32,720 nucleotides of DNA. Origin: Candidatus Heimdallarchaeota archaeon LC_2 (GTDB taxonomy: Archaea; Asgardarchaeota; Heimdallarchaeia; Heimdallarchaeales; Kariarchaeaceae). The stretch's first letter is position 1. Each line of letters starts with the position of its first letter. The position numbers and the translations under genes were made by a program. Of this stretch, positions 1 to 9,345 are shown in pieces. The stretch is taken from positions 1 through 32,720 of the forward strand of contig MDVR01000050.1 of the NCBI GenBank assembly GCA_001940725.1. Direction: 5' to 3'. The notes under the pieces were generated by a model. That model was not told where the DNA came from. It worked only from the letters and a program-made list of their open reading frames with translations, and ran no database searches.

Positions 1-117
1 GCAATTATTTGCACTGAATTTTGCAGTAATGCGTTCGAAAATAAAGATGAATTCAAAAATACTTTGTACAAAAATATCAAAGAGAGTATTGATAGAACTT
101 TTGCTCAAACTGCTTAA
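1..117 (+). CDS. 3' end of an unidentified protein (partial)
   Basis: Frame 1 is open from the first base to a TAA at 115-117 and gives the last 38 residues of a protein that starts before the window. The fragment is polar and helical-looking, ends in FAQTA, and has two cysteines (CTEFC near its start). It is too short for me to assign a family. It lies on the same strand as the cyanophycin synthetase gene that starts 137 nt later, and cyanophycin genes often have a cyanophycinase or peptidase neighbour, but nothing visible in these 38 residues shows that. The open frame could be chance, though 38 stop-free codons in such AT-rich DNA argue for real coding. Confidence 0.5.
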   Translation, partial: AIICTEFCSNAFENKDEFKNTLYKNIKESIDRTFAQTA

Positions 118-221
118 TATTAAAAAATATTGATACAGGGAAATTATTCAATTCAACTAACCAATAATTGCATCTGTATAGAGTGTAACTATAATTATTC
201 AAATCCAAATCTATCAATAAA

Positions 222-231
222 ACTTTAATTT
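222..231 (+). promoter_or_regulatory. TATA-like box of cphA
   Basis: ACTTTAATTT is centred about 28 nt before the ATG at 255, the spacing expected for an archaeal leaderless transcript. It also argues against the in-frame TTG at 234 as start codon, since that lies only a few bases past the box. Seen by eye; no BRE element was scored. Confidence 0.4.
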
Positions 232-254
232 GTTTGATCAATTCGAATTTATTG

Positions 255-3053
255 ATGAATCCACGTTCGCTAGAAATTATAACAAAACGAGTTTACAGGG
301 GTCCTAATCGCTATTCATATGGTCGAGGGATTGCAATTGAAGTTGATATTGGTGATTTAGAGCTTGAACCTACTGGGAAAATTGAAGGATTTAATGAAGG
401 ACTTTTAGATTTAATACCGACTTTACACACACATACTTGCTCATATGATCAAGAGGGCGGATTTGTTAGAAGATTAACAGAGGAAGATGGAACTTGGATG
501 GGGCATGTTTTCGAACATATTGCAATTGAAATTCAAAATCTTGCAGGAGTAAAAGTATCTCATGGAAAAACTCGTCAAATTAAAAATAGAAAAGGACGAA
601 CTGATAAAGCAAGTATATACCGAGTATATTTTGAATTAAAAAATGAAGAAACTGGACTTGCTGCCTCTGAATTGGCTAAAAAAGTTGTTAATTGGTTAAT
701 TGATAATTCATCAGTTGAAGATTTTGATTATAATAAGGAATTAATTGAAGTTATTGAAATTGCAGAAGAGTATTCTTTTGGACCATCTACTGGATCAATC
801 GTTGATGAAGCAAGGTCTAGGGGGATACCTGCAATGAGATTGAGAAAGACTAGCAGTCTTGTTCAATTTGGATGGGGAATAAATCAAAAACGAATTTGGG
901 CATCGACATCCACTGAATCTCGTTATATCGCAGTTGAAATAGCACAAGATAAGGAATTAACTCTACAGATGTTGTATGATGTTGGAATACCAGTTCCAAA
1001 GGGTGGAACTGCAAGAAGGTTATCTAGTGCTTTGGCAGAAGCCCATCGTACTAAATTTCCAGTGGTTATCAAACCATTAAATGTCTCACATGGGCGTGGG
1101 ATCTCTCTTAATGTTAATAATGAGGCAGAACTAAAGGTTGCCTATGAATTGGCGAAAGAATATTCCAGAACGGTGATTGTTGAAAAATTCTTAGAAGGAA
1201 AAGATTACCGGATTTTAGTTATTAATGGTAAATTTGTAGCAGCAGCAAATCGCATTCCAGCCCACGTTTATGGAGATGGGGTTCTGACAATCCAACAGTT
1301 AGTTGATGAAGTAAATAAAGATCCTCGTAGAGGTATTGGGCATGAAAAAGTATTGACTCAAATAAAAATTAATGAAAGCGCATTGAGAATGTTGAGTGAT
1401 CAAGGGTATCAGATTGATTCTATTCCTGAAAAAGGAAAATTTGTTCAATTGGTAAGTACTGGAAATATGAGTACTGGAGGAACTGCAATCGATGTTACAG
1501 ATATTATACACTACGATAACATAAAGCTTGCCGAGAGAGCAGTAAAAACCATTGGACTAGACATTGCTGGAATCGATATAATTGCTCCTGATATAAGTAA
1601 ACCAATTAAAACCCATGGTGGGGCAATTATCGAGATTAATGCTGCACCCGGATTAAGAATGCATCTTGAACCAACAGAAGGAATAAACAGAAACGTTGCG
1701 AGACCAATAGTCGATATGCTATTCCCTGATAATTCCAATGGACGTATTCCACTTATTGCCGTTACCGGTACTAATGGAAAAACTACTACTTCGAGGTGGA
1801 TTGCGCACACATTGAAATTGGCTGGATATAAAGTAGGACTTACTACTACAGACGGTATCTACATAGATGGAGAAGTTGAGTATACTGGTGATTGCACTGG
1901 ACCATGGTCTGCCAAAGTGGTCTTAAGAGATCCAACCGTAGATTTCGCTGTATTAGAAACCGCTCGTGGAGGAATTCTTAGAGAAGGACTAGGTTGGGAT
2001 TTTTGTGATGTTGGTATGATTTTAAACGTTTCAGATGATCATTTAGGGAAAGGCGGTGTAGATACCGTGGAAGAACTTGCAGAAGTCAAGGCAGTAGTTT
2101 ATGATCAAGTTAAAGAAAGCGGATGGGGTATTATAAATGCTGATGATCCGTTAGTAGTAGATCAACTTGACAGAATCGATGGTGAAGTGGTGTTAGTTTC
2201 ACTTTCTCATGAAAATCCGATCCTTCTTGAACATACAAAAAATGGTAAAACCTCCGTTACTGTGACACCAAATGGTGTGATTCAGTTGATTCAAGGTGGA
2301 TCCCAAACTCCTATTATTCATTTACGAGATATACCTTCTACATTTAAAGGCAGGGCCGTTTTCAATATCCAAAACGCTTTATTTGTTGTTGCTTCTCTAA
2401 CTAATTATTTGTCAATAAATGATATCAAAACTGGACTAAGTACCTTCTACACGGATCGAAATCAAGTTCCAGGGCGTATGAATGTTGAAAGAATCAAGGG
2501 AGGTCGAGTTATTATTGATTACGGTCATAATAATTCTGCGCTTCAGGCTCAAATTCAACTCATTGAAGGACTATGGCATGATCAAGGAAAAATTGGGCGT
2601 AAAGCCATAGTAATAGGGATGCCCGGTGATAGATCCAATTCATCCCTAGTTAAAGCAATAAAGGGAATTGCTGGAAAATATGATAGATATTTCATCAAAG
2701 AAGATTGGAATCTTCGTAAAAGAGCCCCAGGTGAGATTGCAAATCTCATAAACGAAACACTTCTTACAAATCAAGTAAAACCTGAAGAAATTGAAATTTT
2801 CTCCAAAGATAAAACCGAGCTCGATGCAGTCAAAGCTATGTATGAATGGATGAATGCAAATGATATAATTATACTCCAAGCAGATGATATTGGCAAAGTC
2901 CAGAAATACCTACTCAAAGAATTGGCAAAAATTCGAGTTGATGATACATCAATTCAATATTTGAGTGATCCATCCACTGATACTGAAGATGAACCCACAA
3001 CATATGATTTTTCATCTCAAGTTGCAATTAAGGATAGAGAAGATTCTGATTAA
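255..3053 (+). CDS. cphA: cyanophycin synthetase
   Basis: The family makes multi-Arg-poly-Asp (cyanophycin), an ATP-driven nitrogen, carbon and energy store in the cytoplasm. Domain order fits: an N-terminal domain (about 1-165, RGPNRYSYGRG and GTWMGHVFEHIA), an ATP-grasp domain (about 215-490, KPLNVSHGRGI near residue 273, INAAPG near its end) that would add Asp, and a Mur-ligase-like domain (about 500-905, P-loop GTNGKTT at about 505-511, then ETARGG and NVSDDH) that would add Arg. Length is 932 aa from the ATG at 255; bacterial CphA1 has about 870-900. The extra is mostly an acidic tail rich in Asp, Glu, Ser and Thr. An in-frame TTG at 234 would add seven residues, but the TATA-like box favours 255. 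CphA2, which uses the Asp-Arg dipeptide, is a less likely alternative because the Mur-ligase P-loop is intact. Confidence 0.93.
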   Translation: MNPRSLEIITKRVYRGPNRYSYGRGIAIEVDIGDLELEPTGKIEGFNEGLLDLIPTLHTHTCSYDQEGGFVRRLTEEDGTWMGHVFEHIAIEIQNLAGVKVSHGKTRQIKNRKGRTDKASIYRVYFELKNEETGLAASELAKKVVNWLIDNSSVEDFDYNKELIEVIEIAEEYSFGPSTGSIVDEARSRGIPAMRLRKTSSLVQFGWGINQKRIWASTSTESRYIAVEIAQDKELTLQMLYDVGIPVPKGGTARRLSSALAEAHRTKFPVVIKPLNVSHGRGISLNVNNEAELKVAYELAKEYSRTVIVEKFLEGKDYRILVINGKFVAAANRIPAHVYGDGVLTIQQLVDEVNKDPRRGIGHEKVLTQIKINESALRMLSDQGYQIDSIPEKGKFVQLVSTGNMSTGGTAIDVTDIIHYDNIKLAERAVKTIGLDIAGIDIIAPDISKPIKTHGGAIIEINAAPGLRMHLEPTEGINRNVARPIVDMLFPDNSNGRIPLIAVTGTNGKTTTSRWIAHTLKLAGYKVGLTTTDGIYIDGEVEYTGDCTGPWSAKVVLRDPTVDFAVLETARGGILREGLGWDFCDVGMILNVSDDHLGKGGVDTVEELAEVKAVVYDQVKESGWGIINADDPLVVDQLDRIDGEVVLVSLSHENPILLEHTKNGKTSVTVTPNGVIQLIQGGSQTPIIHLRDIPSTFKGRAVFNIQNALFVVASLTNYLSINDIKTGLSTFYTDRNQVPGRMNVERIKGGRVIIDYGHNNSALQAQIQLIEGLWHDQGKIGRKAIVIGMPGDRSNSSLVKAIKGIAGKYDRYFIKEDWNLRKRAPGEIANLINETLLTNQVKPEEIEIFSKDKTELDAVKAMYEWMNANDIIILQADDIGKVQKYLLKELAKIRVDDTSIQYLSDPSTDTEDEPTTYDFSSQVAIKDREDSD

Positions 3054-3091
3054 TATTTATTTAATTTATTACAAAATAGATTATCCGATCG

Positions 3092-3427
3092 TTATAACAC
3101 AGCATCGAGTATCGCGAATATTCCTCCAAGAATTGCAAGTATCCCAGATCCAAGTAGTCCTAATACTATAAGGACTACACCTAATACTATACTATCCTTC
3201 AATTGATATCTATCAATACAGATCAATACTGTGATTATACCAATTACTATTACTACAATAGCGCCTACTGCGTCACCACCAGCTGCATCTCCACCAAAGG
3301 AACCTAAATTAGCGATTTCATCGATGGCTTGATCAAGAAAATGTGCGGCACCTCTTACTATTGCAAGGATTCCACCTATTAATCCTAGCATTTTTCCTAA
3401 ACTGGTTAAAGTTCCTGCTTTTGCCAT
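3092..3427 (-). CDS. small glycine-rich membrane protein, unknown function
   Basis: A 111-residue protein read from the ATG at 3427 (MAKAG...). An upstream in-frame ATG at 3451 would add eight charged residues. Three hydrophobic segments are visible, at roughly residues 10-32, 50-70 and 78-108, rich in Gly, Ile, Leu and Val with small-residue spacing typical of tightly packed helices. A Gly/Ala/Asp loop (GDAAGGDAVG) separates the first two. A TATA-like AATATATATT at 3496-3505 would start transcription near 3474. The gene converges on cphA, with 38 nt between the two stops. I do not recognise a family. Confidence 0.6.
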   Translation of the reverse strand: MAKAGTLTSLGKMLGLIGGILAIVRGAAHFLDQAIDEIANLGSFGGDAAGGDAVGAIVVIVIGIITVLICIDRYQLKDSIVLGVVLIVLGLLGSGILAILGGIFAILDAVL

Positions 3428-3640
3428 TTTGTGTTCTTTGATTTTTAACATTTAAAGTCTGTCAGTAATTATGGTGTATCGGTGAAGATGAATCAAATAT
3501 ATATTGAATAAATCAATAAGATAATGTTTTGTCAGACTTATCTATAAGAAATGAAGAAATAATTTATCTCAGCCTAGTATTTCTATACAGCAAATCAAAA
3601 ATAAATTCAAAAGTGATATTGTATTACGTACCAAATATTT

Positions 3641-3652
3641 ATTTTATAAAAT
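3641..3652 (+). promoter_or_regulatory. TATA-like box of the TPR gene
   Basis: ATTTTATAAAAT is centred about 27 nt before the TTG start at 3674. There is no Shine-Dalgarno sequence, so the mRNA is probably leaderless and begins at or next to the TTG. Confidence 0.55.
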
Positions 3653-3673
3653 ATTAAATCTTCCACATATTGT

Positions 3674-5113
3674 TTGTCAAAAAATGATCCATGTGTGAAA
3701 GCTGTTACATTTGCTCAAAAAGGAGATACAAACCAAGCTTTGACAGCAGTTGCGAGATGCAAAAAAATTCTTCAAAAAAATATTAAGAAATATTCGAACA
3801 CACCTGAGATGATGTTTGGACTGAAAAAACAATTGGTTAAAGCTATTAGATTAGAAGCTCAACTTCAAATCTCAAAAAATGTTATCACAAAGGCTGTGAA
3901 TTTGTACAATCAAGGACTATCTATACTTGATCGATTAACTGAAGACACTGAAGTATTATTTCTGAAAGCTCACGTAAACTATTCACTGGGACTAATTGAA
4001 TTCTTGAAAAATAATCTAGATCAAGCAGTCGTTAAATATACTATTAGTAAAGACTATTTTACAAAAATTTCATACTATGAGCAAGTAGTTGAGATATTAT
4101 TTCGACTAATCGATATTCAATCACAGAGAGGCAATCTCAACAATGCCTGGCAATTATCAAAAGAAATAGGATCAAAATCAAAGAAAATTAAAAATAAAGA
4201 AAAAAAGAAAAAGGTAAAAGCAAAACTGTACATAATACAAGCTAGAATTTTGTTCAAACAAGATAAGGTGAATGAGGGGGAGAAAACACTTAGTAAAGCA
4301 AAAAAGGAATATAATAAACTAGATGATGCTGAAGGGATGATTGATGTACTTCTAGAACAAGTCCACCTCTCACCAGATCTAGATAATCACAAAAAAGAAG
4401 ACTTGTTATTACAAGCTTTAGAACATGCCAATTTGTATGATTTGAAATTATATCAGGGATTGATTGAAACTGAATTGGGAATCATACTGTTAAAAACCGG
4501 AAATTTTGAAAAAGGAAAAAAGAGATTATTGCGGGGACTAAAATTACGAACTGAAACTGGAGATAAAATGGGTACTGCACAATCCTTACTTGAATTGGCC
4601 CGAATTAGCTTGATCACATCCCAAAATGAAGATGATTTAAAAAATACATTAACATTTTCTAATCAAGCTTATGAATTATATTCTGAATTGGAGCATAGCT
4701 ATGGTTCAGCACAGGCTTTAGAGTTAATGGGGACCGTCAATACTAAACTCAATAATATTGATACAGCTCATCGGGAATTAATAAAGAGCAGAAAAATATT
4801 TCGAAGATTCAAAGATTCAAATGCTGAAGCTAGAATATTGACACAAATAGGTCTTCTGTTAGATCTAAAAAATGAGGTTGCTGATTCAATATTAGTATTG
4901 GATAAAGCAGAAACATTGTATACTAAAACGAATAATTCTCAAGGGATTGCTGAAGTACTACAGTTGAAAGCAAATTTAATTGATGACAAAGCTGAGGCTC
5001 TCAAGCTATTTAAACGTAGTAGAGAAATTTATTCTGTTATCATCGGAGATAGAGAAGACCTTAGGCCGATTTTATTCACATTAGATGTAAAAATAAAAGA
5101 ATTGAGTGATTAA
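3674..5113 (+). CDS. tetratricopeptide-repeat (TPR) protein
   Basis: A 479-residue soluble, all-helical protein made of degenerate TPR-type helix pairs from about residue 60 to 450. Repeats are recognisable by segments such as YNQGLSIL, LLLQALEHANLY, ALELMGTVNTKL and ARILTQIGLLL, at spacings of about 34-40 residues. There is no signal peptide or membrane segment, and no enzymatic domain is visible. TPR proteins usually act as protein-binding scaffolds; the partner cannot be read from the sequence. A Lys-rich stretch lies near residues 168-182. The TTG start is chosen because the TATA-like box sits 27 nt upstream and no ATG occurs in frame before about residue 49. The stop codon overlaps that of the convergent gene at 5110. 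Confidence 0.8.
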   Translation: MSKNDPCVKAVTFAQKGDTNQALTAVARCKKILQKNIKKYSNTPEMMFGLKKQLVKAIRLEAQLQISKNVITKAVNLYNQGLSILDRLTEDTEVLFLKAHVNYSLGLIEFLKNNLDQAVVKYTISKDYFTKISYYEQVVEILFRLIDIQSQRGNLNNAWQLSKEIGSKSKKIKNKEKKKKVKAKLYIIQARILFKQDKVNEGEKTLSKAKKEYNKLDDAEGMIDVLLEQVHLSPDLDNHKKEDLLLQALEHANLYDLKLYQGLIETELGIILLKTGNFEKGKKRLLRGLKLRTETGDKMGTAQSLLELARISLITSQNEDDLKNTLTFSNQAYELYSELEHSYGSAQALELMGTVNTKLNNIDTAHRELIKSRKIFRRFKDSNAEARILTQIGLLLDLKNEVADSILVLDKAETLYTKTNNSQGIAEVLQLKANLIDDKAEALKLFKRSREIYSVIIGDREDLRPILFTLDVKIKELSD

Positions 5114-5820
5114 TTTTTTAGAAATTCTTCCACTTTAGTATCAAATGAACCTGGAATATGTGGGGGATCAAGCATTAATACTTGTTGATTCATAGTTTCA
5201 GTAAATATCTGAACACTTTTTACCTCCAGTACACTACCGGTAATTCTATGTAACTCCTCAGCATTTTCTTGTGTGAGAACTTCGATTTCTAAACCACTGT
5301 CTAAGTTAGGTGTACTATTAATAGTTAAATCTGGAGATAAATTGAGAAATCTACATGATTCAGCAAGTTCTTTGACAACCATAAATGCTCTAATTGCCTT
5401 AGCTTCATAGTCATCTTCAAAATTTACATTAATTTTGTAACGATTGGTTATTCTATCTGCATATCGCATTAAAAATTCACCAGCAGATTGTAAATCTGCT
5501 GCATCAGTTGTTTTTGGTAATCCAGAAGTCTTTATTTGATTCTGGATTTTAACAAGCATTTCTAGAATATCCACTAAAAATGATTGAAATGCAGTAGTAC
5601 GTAATCCTGAACTTTGGCTATTGCTAATAATTTTTAGTGTCATTGCTAACGGTTTCATATATTTATCAAATGCAATTTCCTTCATTGAATCTGCTGCACC
5701 AATAACATTTTCGATTCCTTCTTTATGAGTTGCCATTCCAAGTATTTGAGGTAGAGCTTGTTCTAAATTGTTAATTGCTTGTTCTATAAAATCAAGTTCT
5801 TTTTGAATAGATTCGGCCAT
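5110..5820 (-). CDS. predicted cytosolic helical protein, unknown function
   Basis: A 236-residue protein. The frame is open further upstream to 5925, but the ATG at 5820 follows a clear Shine-Dalgarno AAGGAGA (5827-5833), so the shorter form (MAESIQKELDF...) is chosen. Residues 1-110 look like a four-helix arrangement with long amphipathic helices. One segment (AADSMKEIAF) loosely recalls the phosphoacceptor helix of histidine phosphotransfer domains, but with Asp where His would be, so I do not claim that function. The second half is mixed alpha/beta. There is no membrane segment and no cysteine cluster. It converges with the TPR gene. Family not recognised. Confidence 0.7.
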   Translation of the reverse strand: MAESIQKELDFIEQAINNLEQALPQILGMATHKEGIENVIGAADSMKEIAFDKYMKPLAMTLKIISNSQSSGLRTTAFQSFLVDILEMLVKIQNQIKTSGLPKTTDAADLQSAGEFLMRYADRITNRYKINVNFEDDYEAKAIRAFMVVKELAESCRFLNLSPDLTINSTPNLDSGLEIEVLTQENAEELHRITGSVLEVKSVQIFTETMNQQVLMLDPPHIPGSFDTKVEEFLKN

Positions 5821-5826
5821 CTTGTA

Positions 5827-5833
5827 TCTCCTT
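5827..5833 (-). promoter_or_regulatory. Shine-Dalgarno site that sets the start at 5820
   Basis: On the minus strand AAGGAGA lies six bases before the ATG at 5820. The upstream open stretch to 5925 has no such site and encodes an unusual Tyr/Phe-rich sequence, which supports translation starting at 5820. Confidence 0.6.
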
Positions 5834-6000
5834 GAAACAAAATAATTTGTACAATACAGGAAATAATTGAACAACTTAAATGATTTTGTACTCCATCTCG
5901 TCTCTACAGATATCTTCGTTAACAACTTTTGTATAGATAGTCAAGAATAGAAAATTATTGTAATCTGATATGTCACATTTTACTTTCTTCTTGGTATTAA

Positions 6001-6008
6001 TTAAATAT
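6001..6008 (+). promoter_or_regulatory. TATA-like box of the membrane-protein pair
   Basis: TTAAATAT is centred about 27 nt before the ATG at 6032, the leaderless spacing seen at several other genes in this window. It would drive both coupled membrane genes. Confidence 0.4.
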
Positions 6009-6031
6009 GTGAATGATTAATTGATATATCA

Positions 6032-8086
6032 ATGGCTACAAGTTCGGTGGCTTTAGAATTTGATAATTATGGACATTTGTCTTTAATTTCTCTTTTTGTT
6101 GCAGCATTTGTTTACATACTTAATTTTGAAAATGTAGCCATATTCATAGCCGTTTTGAGTGGTATGGGTTTGATAATATTATATGCAAATCGAATAAGAA
6201 ATATTCCAATTCATATCAGAACTCCATTGAGTGATTCAATCATAGCTATGGGTGCTCTCACAAGTATTATTTATTTATTTAGACAATTTTTCGATGCTTC
6301 TAAAGATATAATTCCATCGATTTATACTCCTGGCTTGGCTATTGGATTTTTAATTATTGGGACATTTTTAAAATTAGTATTATTTGAAGAGGGAGTTAAA
6401 CAACTAGTAAATTACTCAATTGGACGTACGGTGTCGATTTTCGCATGGGTGGTGAGCTCTAGAAAAAATACGTTTAGAATAATATTGTTGGTTCTTGGAA
6501 TTTTACTTTTCGTATTCAAAGATAATTTTGATGAAATTAGTGAAGATAGAATTGGTACAACTATGAGCCTCGTATCATTCTCCTTTTTGATCTTATTAGA
6601 TAGTAGAAATGTGGGTGAATTGAGAAAATCACGAAGATTTATTTCATTTCCCCTCTCAATTATATTATTAACTCGAGGATATTCTGTTCCAGAAGATAGC
6701 TTATCAATCGGAGGTTATTTTCTAGCATTCTCATTAATCATGACTAGCATTAATTTCAAAGCAATTTATCTTAATTTCATCACAATTCTTCAATTAATTA
6801 AGCATTCAATTATTTATTTCTTAACAATACTACGTCTCCAAATTTTCTTTTTAATACAATTCGTTAAAAGCAATACAGTTATTATTACAAGAGTAGTAAG
6901 TGTAATTTTTGGATTCATTTTGTTAATCACCCCCTCAAGCTATACAATTGATTTAATTTTTATCGCACCCAAGATAAATAATTTCTTGGGTTCACTATTG
7001 ATAATAATTCCCCTACTGCCGAACATTAACAGATTCAGACTAATTATTATTGCTATTTGGATTCCATTTATTTTGGGTTATGTAGTTAACAGCTATATTC
7101 AGTTGAAATTAAAGATACACCTTCTTAATAATTGGATAATATTTCACAGATTGATTATATCAAGATTTACATTATTTATTGCAGCTATATTAGAAATAAT
7201 TATTGGTCCCAAGGAGAAATCATTAAATTTCATCATCGGATTTTTCCTTCTTGTAATCGTATTTTGGCCCACAGTTCATAAAATTATCGATAGAACAGTT
7301 AAATTTGTTGTTTATGTCTACCAAAATTATATTATTAATTTTTCAAATTCATCAGGATACTTGGGTTTGACCATGTTGATTTATTCTCTTTTTATTCAGA
7401 ATCGCATAATTAGTATTAGTTTGATACTTGGTTCTTCTATTTTATTGAGTTATGCATGGAATAATGGCATTTTTAGATTTCTAGATACTATCTTGGGGTT
7501 TCTGGTTTCAGTAATTGTTACAATCCAGAATATACTTTATAGAGTGATAACTTATTTTTTTAGAGATTCACCAGTAAGTAAAATATTTAATGCGCTTAGC
7601 GTGATATTGTTCTTTGTTGCAATATTTGGTATTTCACCAATAGATCAATTTTATACATTCATAATATCAATAATAATGTGGAACTCTGCTTATCCATATC
7701 GTAGAAATCGGATATCTAATTTTGCTGTTTCATTTGTAAATGGTACAATAATTTTCATTAAATCTTTCTTTATCGGGGTAAAAAATTTCCTAATTAGAGC
7801 TGGTATATCGATTTGGTTTTTTGTAAAGAAAACCCTTCACGGTTTATACGCTAACCTATTACTTATCGGAGCTTGGATAATTACGACATTCTTTATCATT
7901 TTGAGTTTTGGTCTTATATTCTCAAATTTTACTGATATAAGCGAAATTGTATTTGGGGATAATATTATTGATGATGATTTAATATCAGTAATTATTGCTT
8001 TCACCTTGCTATCTGCTTCAGTACTTACAATTCAGCAAACATATCTGAATAGGGAAGTATTGAAAATAGGAGCTGATAACAAATGA
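6032..8086 (+). CDS. large polytopic membrane protein, unknown function
   Basis: A 684-residue protein that is mostly membrane-embedded, with well over a dozen hydrophobic segments spread along its whole length. It appears built from repeated units: a pair of transmembrane helices ending in a short polar turn, then a 25-30 residue amphipathic stretch with regularly spaced Arg/Lys (for example around HSIIYFLTILRLQIFF and LDTILGFLVSVIVTIQNILY). No transporter signature, ATPase motif or cysteine cluster is visible. It shares this architecture with the next gene, whose ATG overlaps this stop codon (ATGA), so the two are probably co-translated and may act together. The family is unknown to me. Internal duplication is my reading and was not computed. 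Confidence 0.75.
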   Translation: MATSSVALEFDNYGHLSLISLFVAAFVYILNFENVAIFIAVLSGMGLIILYANRIRNIPIHIRTPLSDSIIAMGALTSIIYLFRQFFDASKDIIPSIYTPGLAIGFLIIGTFLKLVLFEEGVKQLVNYSIGRTVSIFAWVVSSRKNTFRIILLVLGILLFVFKDNFDEISEDRIGTTMSLVSFSFLILLDSRNVGELRKSRRFISFPLSIILLTRGYSVPEDSLSIGGYFLAFSLIMTSINFKAIYLNFITILQLIKHSIIYFLTILRLQIFFLIQFVKSNTVIITRVVSVIFGFILLITPSSYTIDLIFIAPKINNFLGSLLIIIPLLPNINRFRLIIIAIWIPFILGYVVNSYIQLKLKIHLLNNWIIFHRLIISRFTLFIAAILEIIIGPKEKSLNFIIGFFLLVIVFWPTVHKIIDRTVKFVVYVYQNYIINFSNSSGYLGLTMLIYSLFIQNRIISISLILGSSILLSYAWNNGIFRFLDTILGFLVSVIVTIQNILYRVITYFFRDSPVSKIFNALSVILFFVAIFGISPIDQFYTFIISIIMWNSAYPYRRNRISNFAVSFVNGTIIFIKSFFIGVKNFLIRAGISIWFFVKKTLHGLYANLLLIGAWIITTFFIILSFGLIFSNFTDISEIVFGDNIIDDDLISVIIAFTLLSASVLTIQQTYLNREVLKIGADNK

Positions 8087-9306
8087 CAGTTTCGAATGTC
8101 CAATTCAATAGAACAAGACTAGCTTATCCAAGTATTGGATTGAGCATAATTGGTGTTCTGCTTACATATCTTGAATCAGAAAGAATGGGTCTGACACTAA
8201 TCTTCTTTTCAGCATTATTCATTTTTGGTACGTTTATTTACAATCGATTACAAGTTATAGGTGCAGAACAATGGGCTATTGGGAGTATAATTGTTTGGAT
8301 TGGCTTTTTCTTATTTTCTTTACCAATTTTTGGTGTAGCATGGAAAATCATTGGATTAAAGGCTCGAATATCACTTTTCATTTTCGGTATAGTATTTATT
8401 TTACTGGGTTTTGCAACTGAATTTTTTGATTTAAATTTAAAATTACTAAAACTAGTGAATCAAACCAAGATAAAAATGGAAATCTTTTTTAACAATCTTA
8501 AAGCACGATTGCTCTCCTCAGTTTGGACATTTCTAATTTTTATCGCTTCTTCCCTCTTAATCGTTTCTTTCTTTTTCCCAATTATAACAGAATCGATAGA
8601 TTCAAACCTTCCCGATTATAATTTTCTCGCAACTCAATTGATTTTGGTCTACATCATTATAATTTCAATCCTTATGGAAATACGAGAATTATTATCTTTG
8701 TTAATCATAAGTTTCGGAACTGCTATCAAATTGTTATTAAAAAGCTTAACAAGAAGATTAATTCAATTTCGTGAGTTAATCATAAGTTTGTTCTTTAAAC
8801 TGAAATTGTTGATAATTCAAATTTGGGGTACTCTGAAGAATTTTGTACAAATTACGTTTAAGAATAATTATTCTTTCGGCTTTTTCTTATTTATCATATT
8901 TTCCGTATTGAGTTATACGAGATCTGATATGGTACTATTTGCAATTTCAACACTTATGTTATTTGCTAGTTTAACCACATGGTTATTACAAAAACCTGAA
9001 TTTATTGCGAATACGATAAGTCGTATTCATCATTCTACATATCAAAGGTCCCTTAAAATCCGAAATAGGTTCTCTGAAAAGAATCAATATCAGTGTCCTA
9101 ACTGTTCAATATTTGTGAGTCCTCTTTATTTGACCTGTCCACGCTGTAAAGCAATTCTTCCAACTTGCAGTGTTTGTAGGAAAATAATTAAACCTGATAC
9201 AGAGGTTCTGATTTGTACTCATTGTCAACGTCCCGGTCATCGTGCTCATATAGAACGGTGGTTATCAATAAAAGCAAATTGTCCCAATTGTCATTTAGTA
9301 TGGTAA
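8083..9306 (+). CDS. membrane protein with C-terminal zinc ribbon and RING-like finger
   Basis: A 407-residue protein. Residues 1-310 hold about eight hydrophobic segments plus a long amphipathic helical region (about 200-265), resembling the upstream gene. The last 70 residues are cytosolic-looking and carry two zinc modules. The first is a zinc ribbon (C338-x2-C341-x10-C352-x2-C355). The second is a RING-like finger: C362-x2-C365-x12-C378-x2-C381-x4-H386-x2-H389-x10-C400-x2-C403, with a Trp-Leu after the second His as in RING-H2 fingers. The spacing is close to the RING-like fold at the C-terminus of eukaryotic Nse1. RING fingers commonly bind E2 ubiquitin-conjugating enzymes; whether this one does is inference. 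It could equally be a protein-binding double zinc ribbon. The start overlaps the previous stop by 4 nt. Confidence 0.85.
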   Translation: MTVSNVQFNRTRLAYPSIGLSIIGVLLTYLESERMGLTLIFFSALFIFGTFIYNRLQVIGAEQWAIGSIIVWIGFFLFSLPIFGVAWKIIGLKARISLFIFGIVFILLGFATEFFDLNLKLLKLVNQTKIKMEIFFNNLKARLLSSVWTFLIFIASSLLIVSFFFPIITESIDSNLPDYNFLATQLILVYIIIISILMEIRELLSLLIISFGTAIKLLLKSLTRRLIQFRELIISLFFKLKLLIIQIWGTLKNFVQITFKNNYSFGFFLFIIFSVLSYTRSDMVLFAISTLMLFASLTTWLLQKPEFIANTISRIHHSTYQRSLKIRNRFSEKNQYQCPNCSIFVSPLYLTCPRCKAILPTCSVCRKIIKPDTEVLICTHCQRPGHRAHIERWLSIKANCPNCHLVW

Positions 9307-9345
9307 TACTTCCTTTCTCTACCATTTTACATATATACCATTTCA

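Noticed and set aside
5110..5820. Histidine phosphotransfer (HPt) domain protein
   Set aside because: The helical pattern is suggestive, but the phosphoacceptor His position in the candidate helix is Asp and no other HPt marker is present.
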